From: Parus major
Lineage: Eukaryota > Chordata > Aves > Passeriformes > Paridae
DNA length: 64,000 bases
Assembly (NCBI RefSeq): GCF_001522545.3
Contig: NC_031779.1
Coordinates: forward strand, 5,112,460-5,176,459
Direction of reading: 5' to 3'
Shown here: positions 40,701 to 50,500 of the stretch, one piece after another
How positions within the stretch are numbered: position 1 is the first letter of the stretch
Layout of the letters: every line of letters starts with the position of its first letter
Program-made: the position numbers and the translations under genes
The notes under the pieces: model-generated
Databases searched by the model: none
What the model saw: only the letters and a program-made list of their open reading frames with translations
Told to the model about the DNA's origin: nothing

Positions 40701-42699
40701 ACACTCTTTTTGGGGCAAAACACTCAGGTCCCCAGGTGAATACAATCCTCATGACTTTCAGGTGATCTATGGAGAGACAGTGAGTAACTATTCAAGTAGA
40801 AAGCCTATTGAATTTCTTTGTTGTTTTCCTAGAAAAACTACTCTACGTAGTTATTTGTACTCCTCTAGGAAGCAAATCTGTGTCTGGAACTCAGAAAGTA
40901 GAATGACAGGCAATAAATAGAATTTCATGCTTCAGGCAGACTTTGAAATCTCTTGACATAATTCTTTGAATGGTTGAAAAAGTTGGAGATGCTGCATGAA
41001 GTTCCAATAGTAATGCACAATGGGGCATTTAGAAAACTGAAAACTTAAAATTGATTTTGAAAACTGGAGCTTATCAGAACTGTATGTAAAAAACATTTGA
41101 TGGCTGATAAAAGTGAAACTTACTTATTTTGTTAAATAATTTCCCTTTAAAATTGTAAGAAGCAACCTTACAAGGAAGTAGAGCATTGAGAAACTATTGG
41201 TGAACTCTCAAAATGCCAGTTTGGGGGTTAAGAGTAAGCCAACAAACAATTTAACATAATTGAAAAGTAACTGCACAAATGCAGAGCAACTGTTTTCTTC
41301 AGTTGCTTTGCTGCTCTGTTGTGCTACCCTGCTCCTCTTTGCCCAGTTGTTACATGCTGGCTTTAAGACTGATGAATAAGCCCATTTTCTTTGATTTTTA
41401 ATCTGCCTGAATGTTAAATTCTTGCAGGAATTTGCTATAAGCAAAAATATTCAGCTGGGTGATGAGAAAGGCCTCAGGTTCCCGTGTGTTTGGGACTGGT
41501 CTCTTCAGTTCACGAGCCGGGACCGGCTGCTGTTCCACAACCCGCTGTACATCGGGAAGAGCACGCCCAGCGTGCACAACGGGGCCCCCCGCACCTTCAA
41601 GCGCTCCAAGGTAACTGGGGGGGCTCTGAGGGGCTGTGCCTGTGGCTGAGGCTGTGCTCACACTCAGGGGTTGCAGGTGCCCTTGGATTAGCAGTAGGAG
41701 CCTTCATTTTCTTGGCTTCCCAGCCTAAAGAAATTATTTTCTGTAGAAGTAAAGATGTAAATTGTTGAGCTTTGTGTTTTAGGACTTTTCCGATGTGACT
41801 GAGTCATTGCCAACATTTGCATTATTTCACCTTTGGAAAAGTGATGACAGGCTGCTTTTTCCCTGGGGTTGTCAGTATTTTCAGTAAATACTGATTATAA
41901 GTCAATCATTTGTTGCTACAAAAAAACCATATGTATTTCTTTCTAAAGGCCACAGCTTGCCCTGTGAGCCCCGCAGTAGTGACTCAGACCTATTTAAAGG
42001 TTACAGCATTTCTCTGGATGATGCACCTTGGCAGTTCAGGGAAATTTGCTATTCCAATGAACGCAGAACTGGAAAATTACCAGTGTTTATTTTCCGCAGA
42101 AAAACTACAGCTCCACATTGCGAGGTGTCCCCCCAGCACTAAAAAACGGAGTCATTGGTGAGCAAGAGTTCCTTCCAAGAAGAAACTCTCTGATACTAAA
42201 ACTGAAGCCAGACTTTTTCCAGCCAGCAGAGGGGCAGAGTCACAGTATGGAGCAGTACTTCAGAGACTGGTTTGCAAAGCCCGTTGATTTGCACGGTGTC
42301 ATTCTGCCCCATCTCTCTGGAACACAAATAAAACTGTGGAAACTCTGCTACTTCCGATGGGTTCCCGAGGCCCAGATCAACCACGGCGGCTCCATCACCG
42401 CTTTCCACAGAGTTTCTTTGCTGGCGGATGAGGTGGACATGTTAAACCGCAGCCTGCGGCAGTACAAGAGCAACTCCTCCTTGCAAGGCCACTGCTCAGA
42501 ACTGGATCAAAGCAGGATGTACTTCAGAGCAAATGGTTTAAATGACACCTCAGGCACCCCAGACTTTCTCTCCTCCTCATTCCCATTTTCTCCTGTAGGG
42601 AACCTATGCAGACGGAGCATTTTGGGAACACCTTTAAGCAAATTTTTAAGTGGTGCCAAAATTTGGCTATCCACCGAGACACTTGCAAATGAAGACTGA
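10664..42699 (+). CDS. MTMR10: MTMR10, myotubularin-related protein 10 (whole coding span, 16 exons)
   Basis: MTMR10 is a catalytically inactive member of the myotubularin phosphoinositide 3-phosphatase family, thought to act as an adaptor for active family members. Coding segments: 10664-10717, 12015-12075, 24099-24235, 25333-25405, 26426-26568, 33385-33475, 35832-36006, 36442-36529, 36700-36788, 37574-37704, 37830-37899, 38090-38160, 39035-39204, 40423-40593, 41428-41610 and 42100-42699. All have AG acceptors and GT donors and the phases join into 2307 nt, 768 residues (human about 777). Residues ~30-185 are the PH-GRAM part and ~205-570 the myotubularin phosphatase-like part, followed by a C-terminal tail ending LSTETLANED. 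The place of the Cys-x5-Arg catalytic loop reads VVLQEEEGRDLS (residues 391-402) and lacks the cysteine, so it is a pseudophosphatase. The start is the first ATG after the gap, with MFSLKQPKPTF typical of the family. It is convergent with FAN1. Confidence 0.97.
10801..10871. repeat. 21-bp GC-rich minisatellite
   Basis: The unit ccccggggttgtgcccgctgg is repeated head-to-tail at 10801-10821, 10822-10842 and 10843-10863 (one T-to-C change), followed by 8 bases of a fourth copy. It lies in MTMR10 intron 1, about 85 bases after the donor. The GGGG and CCCC runs could fold or hinder sequencing. Confidence 0.95.
11011..12014 (+). other. MTMR10: MTMR10 intron 1, AT-rich remainder
   Basis: Unremarkable AT-rich intronic sequence with T runs, ending in a long pyrimidine tract (ctttcttttttttttcttcag) that serves as the exon 2 acceptor. 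No repeat or coding signal recognised. Confidence 0.7.
12015..12075 (+). CDS. MTMR10: MTMR10 coding exon 2
   Basis: Encodes ADDNIASEPRIKKLEPVLLP (residues 19-38) and the first base of Gly39. Acceptor TTCAG, donor GTAGGC. Confidence 0.95.
20237..20345. repeat. TA/TG-rich simple repeat
   Basis: Imperfect alternating pyrimidine-purine sequence (gtatatatatatgtgtgcc and similar) inside MTMR10 intron 2, giving fake small Tyr/Val/Cys-rich open frames. Confidence 0.65.
23790..23895. repeat. T/G-rich low-complexity tract
   Basis: Composed almost only of T and G (ttttggtttttgttgttgga, ggttggttgtttttgttgga), strongly strand-asymmetric, ~200 bases before exon 3. Confidence 0.75.
24099..24235 (+). CDS. 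MTMR10: MTMR10 coding exon 3
   Basis: Encodes the rest of Gly39 and residues 40-84, from EIVVNEVNFVRKCIA to DDLMPLQ, the start of the PH-GRAM fold. Acceptor TTTCAG, donor GTTGGT. Ends in phase 0. Confidence 0.96.
25333..25405 (+). CDS. MTMR10: MTMR10 coding exon 4
   Basis: Encodes residues 85-108 (KFHYKNLLLGEHDVPLTCIE...) and the first base of Val109. Acceptor TTTCAG, donor GTATGT. The preceding intron (24236-25332) holds nothing recognisable apart from TA-rich sequence. Confidence 0.96.
26426..26568 (+). CDS. MTMR10: MTMR10 coding exon 5
   Basis: Encodes Val109 (completed) to Lys156, including RKQKVLGPNQKLKFNPTE and IIYCKDFRIVRFRFDE, the central PH-GRAM strands. Acceptor TTGCAG, donor GTATTA. 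The preceding intron (25406-26425) is AT-rich with no recognised element. Confidence 0.97.
27006..27691. repeat. GC-rich repeat-like insertion, possibly an LTR
   Basis: Composition jumps abruptly from AT-rich intron to a GC- and CpG-containing block (gcggccgcag near 27158) and back. The block opens with tgtcgcac, and an AATAAA sits near its end (27652-27657), followed by tttttgctgca. That is the layout of an LTR in plus orientation. I could not find a target-site duplication and cannot name the family. An intronic CpG island is the main alternative. Boundaries are approximate. Confidence 0.35.
30300..30467 (-). mobile_element. CR1 LINE 3' end in MTMR10 intron 5
   Basis: It begins acagaatcacagattcagaa and continues with tggtttgggttgtaagtgcc, cccccctgccatgggtaggg, caccaggtttttcaaagccc and gtcttgaacacttcagggat. 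This is the antisense of a CR1 3' end, so the element is on the minus strand, 5'-truncated to ~170 bases. Confidence 0.92.
33385..33475 (+). CDS. MTMR10: MTMR10 coding exon 6
   Basis: Encodes residues 157-186 (VCLAIAHYSQPTDLQLLFAF...) and the first base of Ala187. Acceptor TTCCTAG, donor GTAAGG. Links the PH-GRAM part to the flexible linker. Confidence 0.97.
33476..35831 (+). other. MTMR10: MTMR10 intron 6
   Basis: 2.4 kb of intron with no recognised repeat or exon. The stretch 33920-34200 is somewhat GC-richer but carries no family signature I know. Confidence 0.65.
35832..36006 (+). CDS. MTMR10: MTMR10 coding exon 7
   Basis: Encodes Ala187 to Thr244 and two bases of Cys245. It begins with the Gly-rich linker KKVNGIDPGGGGSGIGSVSA and then FETYSDWDREIKRTGAS, the start of the phosphatase-like domain. 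As I recall, the linker in mammals has a longer Gly run, which would explain most of the length difference. Acceptor TTCCTAG, donor GTAAGT. Confidence 0.97.
36442..36529 (+). CDS. MTMR10: MTMR10 coding exon 8
   Basis: Encodes Cys245 (completed) to Pro274, LPEYFVVPSSLADQDLKLYS then YSFIGRRMP. Acceptor CCACAAG, donor GTAAGT. Intron 7 before it (36007-36441) shows nothing notable. Confidence 0.97.
36700..36788 (+). CDS. MTMR10: MTMR10 coding exon 9
   Basis: Encodes residues 275-303 (VWSWNHPNGSALVRMANIKD...) and two bases of Arg304. The WSWNHPNGSALVRM stretch corresponds to the conserved P-x-W-x-W...G..L.R block of myotubularins. Acceptor TGTTAG, donor GTAAAT. Confidence 0.97.
37574..37704 (+). 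CDS. MTMR10: MTMR10 coding exon 10
   Basis: Encodes Arg304 (completed) to Asn347 and one base of Glu348: ICNAITRSHPLRSDVYKSDL and the helix with NIQEIQAAHIKLKQLCVN. Acceptor CTGCAG, donor GTATGC. Intron 9 (36789-37573) holds nothing recognised. Confidence 0.97.
37830..37899 (+). CDS. MTMR10: MTMR10 coding exon 11
   Basis: Encodes Glu348 (completed) to Ile370, PFEETEEKWLSSLENTRWLE then YI, and two bases of Arg371. The W-S-LE-T-W pattern is the conserved myotubularin block before the catalytic strand. Acceptor TTGCAG, donor GTTGGT. Confidence 0.97.
38090..38160 (+). CDS. MTMR10: MTMR10 coding exon 12
   Basis: Encodes Arg371 (completed) to Gln394 and one base of Glu395: AFLKHSAELVYMMECKHVSV then VLQ. 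The VVLQ strand leads into the degenerate P-loop. Acceptor GTCTAG, donor GTAATA. Intron 12 after it (38161-39034) holds nothing recognised. Confidence 0.97.
39035..39204 (+). CDS. MTMR10: MTMR10 coding exon 13 (degenerate catalytic loop)
   Basis: Encodes residues 395-451. EEEGRDLS stands where active myotubularins have the Cys-x5-Arg loop, so the nucleophilic cysteine is missing. The structural continuation LIQVMLDPYFRTIVGFQSLI and QKEWVMAGYQFLDRCNH is fully kept. Acceptor TTGCAG, donor GTAAAA. Intron 13 after it (39205-40422) shows no recognised element. Confidence 0.97.
40423..40593 (+). CDS. MTMR10: MTMR10 coding exon 14
   Basis: Encodes residues 452-508, SPLFLMFLDCVWQLLEQYPA then AFEFSEVYL, the conserved helices after the catalytic loop. 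GC-rich third positions in its 3' half. Acceptor CCCAG, donor GTGAGT. Intron 14 (40594-41427) holds nothing recognised. Confidence 0.97.
41428..41610 (+). CDS. MTMR10: MTMR10 coding exon 15
   Basis: Encodes residues 509-569, from EFAISKNIQLGDEKGLRFPC to TFKRSK, containing VWDWSLQF. The second half is strikingly GC-rich at third codon positions compared with exons 2-13. Acceptor TTGCAG, donor GTAACT. Confidence 0.97.
42100..42699 (+). CDS. MTMR10: MTMR10 coding exon 16 (last)
   Basis: Encodes residues 570-768 from KNYSSTLRGVPPALKNG to the final LSTETLANED, stop TGA. Contains LHGVILPHLSGTQIKLWKLC, YFRWVPEAQ and SPVGNLCRRSILGTPLSKFL, the conserved C-terminal tail of MTMR10. Acceptor CCGCAG. I saw no C-terminal FYVE finger or second PH domain. 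Confidence 0.97.
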   Translation, partial: KNYSSTLRGVPPALKNGVIGEQEFLPRRNSLILKLKPDFFQPAEGQSHSMEQYFRDWFAKPVDLHGVILPHLSGTQIKLWKLCYFRWVPEAQINHGGSITAFHRVSLLADEVDMLNRSLRQYKSNSSLQGHCSELDQSRMYFRANGLNDTSGTPDFLSSSFPFSPVGNLCRRSILGTPLSKFLSGAKIWLSTETLANED

Positions 42700-45235
42700 G
42701 GTGATGTGGAGGTTTCAAGGTTTGGGGAGAATACAGCATATCGTTTTGTCTTTCCTAACTTAACACTGCTAAATGCGGCATTGAAAGCTGTAATAATTTT
42801 TATATACAAACGTTACGTAAGATTTGCACAAATATTTAAAAGCAAGGCAAGTCATGCTTCTAATCGCACAATTTTGTCTTCAGTAGTTCTCATCTGCTGG
42901 GGCTTCTGCTCCCCAATTCCTCCTGTTCTTGGGGGTTTGGCTCACTACAAGTGATAGTGTTTCATTACCTAACTGAAAGGCTTGGTGTGGTCATTAGTAA
43001 GGGTTCTGCTTGATATACCTTTGTTTTCCCAGATGGTGACTGAAGTGACCCTTTGATAAAACAGCTTGGAAAGCCAAAGTAGTGCAGTGGAGATGAACTG
43101 ACAGCTGAAATCTGGGAATATACTATTTTATCAGACTGCCTCTTCAGGAGTAATACTTACTTGCATAGATACAAACATACTAAGGTTCCATGACCGATCA
43201 CCCTACATTGTGCTAATGCAGTGTATCCATGGAAGGGGTTGTTCCCTTTTCTTTGTCTCCCCAAAATACATTCATTAACAATTAGTCAGATTTGTGCTCT
43301 TTGTCATGAGCTTGACTTTAGACTATAGGAATCCACATCAGGACAATGCACTGTTAACCTTATAACATTTACTGTAGATACTGTATTGTAGTAGCTTTAG
43401 AAGTGCCTTTAATTGGGAGGAAACAGTAGCAGGATTACTCTAATGCAGCTGACACCCCCCTCCCTGAACTTTTTAAAACAGATTATTGTGGCAAGTTCCT
43501 GTTCCATCCCCTGCTTCCCCCTCTCCATTTCTGGAAACAACAGGCATCCAAAAGAAACAGCAGGTGTTCTCTTTTTAAGGTTAAGCTTGTTTATAAGTCC
43601 CACAAGCTCCTCACCTTTTTATAAGAGCACCTTGACTACTCAGCATTGTATCCCTGCACAGATCCCGATCCCTGCCAACCCCCTTCTCATTTTTTTGCAG
43701 GATGAAGTAGCTTTCAGCAGAACTCATACCTGAGCCCTGCTGGCTTCCAGAGAGGAGCACTGGCTCCTCGATGCCAGTTCCACAAGGGGTGCAGGTGCTG
43801 CAGTCACTGGTAGGCAGGTGCTGCAAGAAGAGCAGTGAGTGGTGCCTTCTTTTTGCACATCCATAGGGACAGTGCAATGAACAAGCACTCCCTGAGGGAA
43901 TTACATCCAACAGCCTCCCTCTGCTTAATGTAGCAGCCTCCTCGTTGTTCTGAAACGTTTTTAAATGTTGCCTCTCCTTGAATGCTGTCCATTAGAGGAC
44001 TCACAGGGAGAAAGGCAGCAGTGTGAAGAATTCCAGGAGGTTGGACAAACAGTGATGTATCATTCTCATAGGCTAAGGCTCCTGTCAGCTGCCTTCTCTG
44101 AGCAGCGAGGCTGTACTGTGTATTAAATTATTTCTGTATAAACACCAACACTGTTGAGCTGACACTGAGCCTCTATCCATCCATCCATCCAGTGCTGCCT
44201 CACCAGTTAATGCACTAAAGGCCTTATATATGATGGACTCAGCTGTTCTGTTTTCTCAATGGGGAAAAAAGAAAGCTGCAGGATGGGATTACACAGTGTA
44301 TTTGAGTTTAAAAAAAGGGGAGGGGATAGGATTTGGAGATCTTTGTAAACACAAACTGATCTTCAGCACAGCCTAAATCACAAAGTGGGGTTTGGCTGCC
44401 AGGCTGTTCCCTGACCTGCCTTGCTTGCACTGCTGGGGTTGGGAGAGGGAAGCAAGGCAAGGCAAATGCAAGGGTGAACAGTGTCAGGGGAGGAGGACTT
44501 CCTTTTTTACCTTCCAAAACTTCCAAACCTTGTTCCTATGCAAAGCAGCTGTTGTGTGTGTGCTGTGCACAATGTGGGCAGGCACAGGCTGTTGTGACAC
44601 AATGCCAGGTGCTTCTGGGCAACTGTTTGTGAGGAAAAAACGTGTATTCACCTCAATTGCCTGATTATGCTGCAAGATGAGCTGAGCATGTTAAATGGTC
44701 CACAAACCAGTTGTGTTTATTTCCAGGCTTGCTGGAGCAGTCATCTCACTTGTTCATTATTCAAACATTTGTATTAGTTTGCTTTTGCCATTCCTCTTTT
44801 CCCATTAGCTTTCTGCTTTCCCTGGCCTGATACTTGACATAAAGACCTCAACCTGTGTGCTTAGTGTCTTTTGGTACCAGTTTATTTTCTTTTAAAATGA
44901 CAGTTAAAACTATAGTCTTTTTTTTTTTTTTCTTCTTTTCTTTCCTTAAAAGTATAAGTTTTTCAGTTTAAAGGTACCAAAAATGTGTAAATAAGTTACT
45001 CCACAAAAGCAGCTGGTGGAATTAAAAAGTCTTTAGGCTAGTACCCTTTGGGGGGAAAATGGGTACTATATTTAAACAGAATTGTCTTTTATAATGAGGT
45101 TTCAGACATTTTTACATTTCAGTTCTAAGATGTGTACAGATGCTGCAGAAGGTCTTTGTATTTTATATATATAGCATGGGAGAGGGTTAAAATTAATATG
45201 CCTTTATAATAAAACCTGTCAAAATATCTATTTGC
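42700..45235 (+). other. MTMR10: MTMR10 3' UTR (probable)
   Basis: AT-rich sequence after the stop, up to the first good AATAAA at 45208. It includes four head-to-tail ATCC units at 44175-44190 and a T run near 44920-44942. No coding signal. The end is inferred from the hexamer only; shorter (ATTAAA near 44122) or longer forms are possible. Confidence 0.5.
45208..45213 (+). terminator. MTMR10: Poly(A) signal AATAAA, MTMR10 candidate
   Basis: Canonical hexamer about 2.5 kb after the stop. Alternatives on the same strand are AATAAA at 46364-46369 and 46491-46496. Confidence 0.45.
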
Positions 45236-47370
45236 CAAACAGACTTAGAAAGAAATTTTATACCATTCCAAAAAGGGAGTCAGAGAGGCTGAGCGGGCAC
45301 CTCCTGCAGAGAGGAAGGGAAGGGAGCCACCTTTCCCTAGACTTGAAGACAAAGTTCTGCTTCCCTGTGTTGCACAGCCTTGCTGAGGAGTCTGAGCAGC
45401 TGCTGTGTCTGTGGGAGTGAGCCTGTGGATGCTGCTGCTTCCTCTGAGTTACACAGCTCGATGCTTTCTGATTCACTTTTGAAAGACAGGTACCAAGTGT
45501 TGATTGTGAAATATTCTCCACTCTGCACAGTTGCCTTATCAAGTCAGTAGGGACTGTTCTGAATATCTTTAATAGCTTTCAAAAGCAATTTTGGGGTGTG
45601 AGTATGTATCTAACTTCTGTGTACAGAATACTGACATGCAAGTGTGTATATATATGTCTGTGTATATATATGTACACATATTTTCAAATTTTAATTTCTC
45701 TTCACCATAAAACAAGATGCTGTTAAATGCCATTTCTGTGTTGCAAGAGTAGAAAAGCTACCAAGCATCTCATCCTTCTGTGTTTGTAGAAAATATGCAT
45801 TACTGCAGCTGTTCCTGGCTGAGTCATGACTTTGTACCACACAGGGGGAGCCCCAGTGCAGCAGCTGGGCTCAGTGCAGGGCTGGGACTGCGCTGGCACC
45901 TCAGCCTCCAGGCACAGCCCTGTGTCACACCTGTCCTGCCTCCAGAAATGCACTGACAACTGTGCGTGTCTGCCCAGGCCTGCACGTGTGCTTCTGCGCA
46001 CCTGCCTGCAATACCACTCTGATCAATTAACTAACTGCCTTGTGTTTTAATGAAAATGTAGCAAGCTGGGCAAACCTTTTGGCTTATTCTCAGATGGAAA
46101 GATATTAAAACCAAAAAAATCCTAACGTGTATTTAAGCAAAGGACGAAATCTTAAATTTGCCTCTAACCAAGAGACAGAAATCTGTACCTCAAATTGCTC
46201 TAGGCAGTAGGTTTCTGATGCTGTTGCTGTGATGGTTTAGAGTTCACCATTTCACTAAAACTAAAACCTTTGTGCCTGATAATGATTTACTGAGTAAAGT
46301 AGCAGTGGCAGGAAGATTATAAAATCCTGATGCTGAGTTGTGAATGTGAAGTAAATTAGAGTGAATAAAAGTTCATACCTTTCCACAGTGAACTTCGGGT
46401 GGTTTTCTTTCCCTTCCCCTAACAAAAAAAAAATTGTGTGTATGTGGTTTTTTTCCAGGAATAGCATGGATACTGTGCTATAGTAAGATTAATAAAAATG
46501 ATGTGCAAATTATCTTATTTCTTGCTATATTCTATTATAGTGTTTGCAGTTTGCATGGTGATCAGAATTTCTGATAGCAGAGAACTTACTCAATATGAGA
46601 ATGAAGACTCCAGAGCAAAGATGTTGGTGGTGTGTTAAAATTAAGAGAAACCCATGGGGTTTTGGCATCTTACGAGGGAATTAATCTTTTTAGTTCCAGT
46701 TGACTGACATACTTCTGAATGAGCAAACACATCAATTTATGTGGGGCAGAAATGACTATACTGAGTGTGCTCATCTTGGCATTGACCTGCTCCTGTCTAC
46801 TACCAGGAATATTTCCCTTTATACAGGCAATATAGATACAACAGAAGGGGCTGTTAAATTATCCTTTCATACACAGCAGCACATTAGAACAGCATTAATG
46901 CTTTATGGCCTACTCTCTGCCATCCTTGAACACCTGTATCTGTTTCTGTACAAGTGCAAAATTCAAATACATAATGGTAAGTGGGGACAGGCAGAGAACC
47001 ACACTGGACCTGATAATCCTGGCAAGGGGCTGAGCTCACACCTTGCAAGGAGACTTGCCCAACATAATGAATTTAGGCCACAAGGGCACCACGGAAATGA
47101 GCAGGACCTGATGGCCCAGTTTCTATTCTACATTGTAGAAATGCTCTCTGGGTGTACCAGTCTGAAGGCAGCTCTTGCTCTTCACTGGGCAAACCCCAGA
47201 TTACCTCAGAGAATAAGTCAAGAGTTGTGGAGAGAAGGGAAGGGCTCTGCCCTTCTGAACACAAAGTGACATGCAGTAAATCATACTGACAGTTTTCTCA
47301 AATTGTATGTTTTGTGTGAAAAAGGACTGTGGTAATGTTCCAAGAAACCAGAATTTCAGGAGAAACTATT
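45236..47370. other. Interval between convergent MTMR10 and FAN1 3' ends
   Basis: About 2.1 kb, possibly partly MTMR10 distal 3' UTR. Contains a short TGTATATATA tract near 45645-45682, two further plus-strand AATAAA hexamers (46364, 46491) and an open frame at 46700-47269 of unknown meaning (see findings). No repeat family recognised. Confidence 0.6.
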
Positions 47371-47376
47371 TTTAAT
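47371..47376 (-). terminator. FAN1: Poly(A) signal ATTAAA, FAN1 candidate
   Basis: Read on the minus strand this is ATTAAA, about 76 bases after the FAN1 stop. It would give a very short 3' UTR. It is the nearest usable hexamer; distal signals are possible. Confidence 0.4.
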
Positions 47377-47451
47377 AATCAGTAGCAGCCATTGGTGTGT
47401 GCTGCCAGTTCCTTTAAGAACACCCGAGTTCCCCACATCATCCAACCTCTG

Positions 47452-47589
47452 TCAGCTGAAGCGTTTGCTCTTGCCTCCAACGTCCTGCACGTGACAAACC
47501 TCCACTGCAGCCCCCAGCTTGTGCAGCTCACTCAGCCACAGCATCTGCTTGGGAGACAGGCGGTCGTTGGGGCCCTTCACCTCCACCAG
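47452..47589 (-). CDS. FAN1: FAN1 coding exon 13 (last)
   Basis: Encodes residues 1001-1045: [34 protein letters not shown] and the end GGKSKRFS, stop TGA at 47454-47452. [11 protein letters not shown] carries Glu1003 and Lys1005, completing the PD-(D/E)-V-K nuclease site. The spacing Asp-15-Glu-2-Lys matches human FAN1. Acceptor TTGTAG. The exon is not obvious as an open frame by itself. Confidence 0.96.
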   Translation of the reverse strand: MVEVKGPNDRLSPKQMLWLSELHKLGAAVEVCHVQDVGGKSKRFS

Positions 47590-50500
47590 CTACAAGGAAA
47601 GGGGGATGGTTAGAAGTGTGTCCCTGGAGGAATTGAAGGAGCATTAGCTCCCATGCAAGAAGTGGGTTTTTATAGCTGTTATTTGCAAGAAAAATATGAG
47701 AAATTATAGCACAATGAAAGGTCTAGTGTGTGCTGAATTACTGTCCCATATCTCAAAATTTAACTGTAAGAGAATTAAATTTTATATATTAAATATCCAC
47801 CAAAACACAGACAGAAGCCCTGGTGAATGAACATCTCTCATACTGAAAATTGAGTGTCTGCACCCTCAGCTGTTCCAGCTGATACTGACAGCAACTTACT
47901 GAGGTATTCTAGAGAACTGATTTCTGTTATTCAGCTCTGTATCATAAACACACAACAAGTTGCTCCAACAGATGAGATGTCTAATGGTTTTCTAGTAGCT
48001 ATTCCACTACCATGCAAGGCACCATCCATGACCATTTAGTCAATTTCTGTAGCAGACATAGACATAGTTGTAGATTCAAATAATCCAGATTTTGTCTAAG
48101 TGGTGCCACTAGAAGTCCTTGCTAACAACAGTCTATGTGTGGCTGATTGGTACCAAGTGCTTTACAATACGATGAATCAAAGACGTTTTCTACACCAACC
48201 TCAGCCAGCGCAGATCGTTGCTGCTCCCTACGCCCATTAAAGCTCCAGCGCAGCTGCTGGAGGAGCAGATAATCACCCACTGCTCCGTGGGGCCAGGTCA
48301 GCCCAGTCTGACTCCACCGCCACAGGAAATTACCATTTGTGTGGGCTGACAAGTGCAAGGTTTTACACCAGGGAAGGCAACTGAGTGCTGAGTATTCCCG
48401 TCCTCCCCACACACCTTGAAGTGCCGGCTGTGGGAGCGCCACACGAGCAGGTCGGGCAGTCCCCCCCGGCAGTGCCGCAGGTCCCTGGAAAGCCGCCGGA
48501 AAACGCCGCTCAGAAACGCTCCTCCAAGGCAAGAGACCAGGCTCTGCAAGAGAAGGTTTGGTAATTGGTTTGGATTGGTTTTAATTTCCTGCAGAACCAT
48601 TTCCCAACCCTCACAAGAATACTGGATGGCCCAGCTCAGCTCTTTGTTTAGTCTCGTGTAACAAGAAACTTAAGTAGATGTTTTCTACATCAATTTCCCT
48701 GCTGTGTTCCCCGCTACTTTTGCAGCAAAAAGTGACCATCTGAGAAAATTGTAACACTACCTGTGCAGGAAGTTCAGGGCAATAATGCCTAATCTCAATT
48801 CCTCCCTCCCACCACTCTCCACCTGCCATGGCTCAGGCCTCAATACAACCTTCTTATCAGCACACTAGGGCTATGAGAAATTGAATGTCAGACCTAATTG
48901 GAGTGCCCATGCTGGGCAACAGTTACTTACCTGGACTTGCTGGAGGGAAATAAAACGTCCCCAGTTAACCAGGGCTGTTTCTTTTCCCTCCTGAGTGGTC
49001 CAGACATCAGCAACCAACTTTGCCAGTGTCTCCGAAGAAGCTGTGTGAAGCTGCTGGAGTCTGGCCTCGATGACAGCCCTCCTGCTCTCATAGAAGCTGT
49101 CAGTGTATAAATCCAGGGGGGCTGTCTGGATGAAAAGGTAAATACAGCTCTCAGGAACTGCCACTGCAACTGCTATTCCCAGAATGATAATGTTCTACTT
49201 CATATTTTTCTTAACTACAAAGTCACTCAAACATTGAGCTGATTTATCTTGAACATGCCCACCACATAAATATTTATTAAATAGGAAAAAATTTGCATTT
49301 GTTTTAACACCCAGTGCCAGTGCAACAAACGCTGGCCACATGTCGGCCTCTGCTCTGTTGTTTTGAACTCTAGACAGAGGTTTCCTTTAACAGACAAAGA
49401 ATTCCATGCATTCCCAGCGCTCTGAGCAGTAATGTTCCAGGCAGGATCTGGACCCAGGATCAAAACTCGGGCACAGTGAGCAGTTTGAGGTGAAAGAACA
49501 AAGCCATCATGGAGCTGGGGAGGATTCTCCAGTGCCCACAGGAAGAGCCCTGAGACAGAGCTGAACACTCAGCACGTAAAAAGCCCCTGCAGCAATTCAG
49601 CTTTGATGCTGTGGAACAGGCAGGGCCCGAGAGCCACCAGCTTTTCAAAAGCAAATGCAGAGCTCTCGCTTAGGAAACAGCCTTACACAGACGGCTGCCA
49701 CACATAATCACACAAAATACAGCCTAGGAGTGAGAAGAGAATCAGGTGTGAGCTGTCAGCTCATCACTGGTGATGTCTGAGGATCATGGATAGCTTTGCT
49801 GTGCATTAACAAGGACAACAAGAGGAGCTATTTGTATGAATTCCATTTCACAGTTTTGTATGGCCTTTGGAGTTACAGCTGCCCCCTTCCTGTCCTACTT
49901 GTGGGCCTGTTCAGCTCAGCCACAAGGACTTCTGCTTCAGATGGTGAAGAAAAATAAAGCCACAAGTTCACCTGGAATCATTGACCTTAGGTTCCAACAG
50001 GGAGCTCTTGGAGAGGGCTGTGTAATGTTTGCTTGCTTCCTTTGTTGAAAAGGAGGGATGATCCCAAAAGAATGGTGGGGTGGGTGGGTTGATAAATAAA
50101 GATATTGAAAAGAAATGGACTTTTATTTTTTTTCCCCCCAATGGAATGTGTCCTTTTCCAACGAGAGGAACTAGGCTGGGACATAGCAGTGTTTCTCCAC
50201 TGTTTCTTTCACCTTGCCCAGTGAGCTCAGCTACAGGACACAAACATTCAATCAGATCAATCCCACATTCTCTGACTGTGAATCCAGTCTGGCACAGCAA
50301 CTGGTTGCTGAGGAGGCCCTTGGCAATAAACCAAATATAATAAATAATAAAATGAAGGAAACACAAAGAATAAAATGCTAATCTAATCCTAAATAAGATT
50401 TTAACATGGTTACTTAGTCTACAGCAATGGAGAAATAAATTAACTAAAGAAAGCCTTTTAAAATTACCTGATAGGAATTTCTGAACACGTCAGGTATGTC

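Noticed and set aside
40369..40920. 183-codon frame around MTMR10 exon 14
   Set aside because: Only the 57 codons between the AG at 40421-40422 and the GT at 40594 are exon; the flanks are intron read-through.
44175..44190. Possible telomere-like or CRISPR-like short repeat
   Set aside because: Only four ATCC units, an ordinary microsatellite in the MTMR10 3' UTR.
48122..48532. 136-codon minus-strand frame overlapping FAN1 exon 12
   Set aside because: It is in a different frame from the FAN1 exon and reads through the exon 12 donor. It is a shadow produced by the GC-rich exon.
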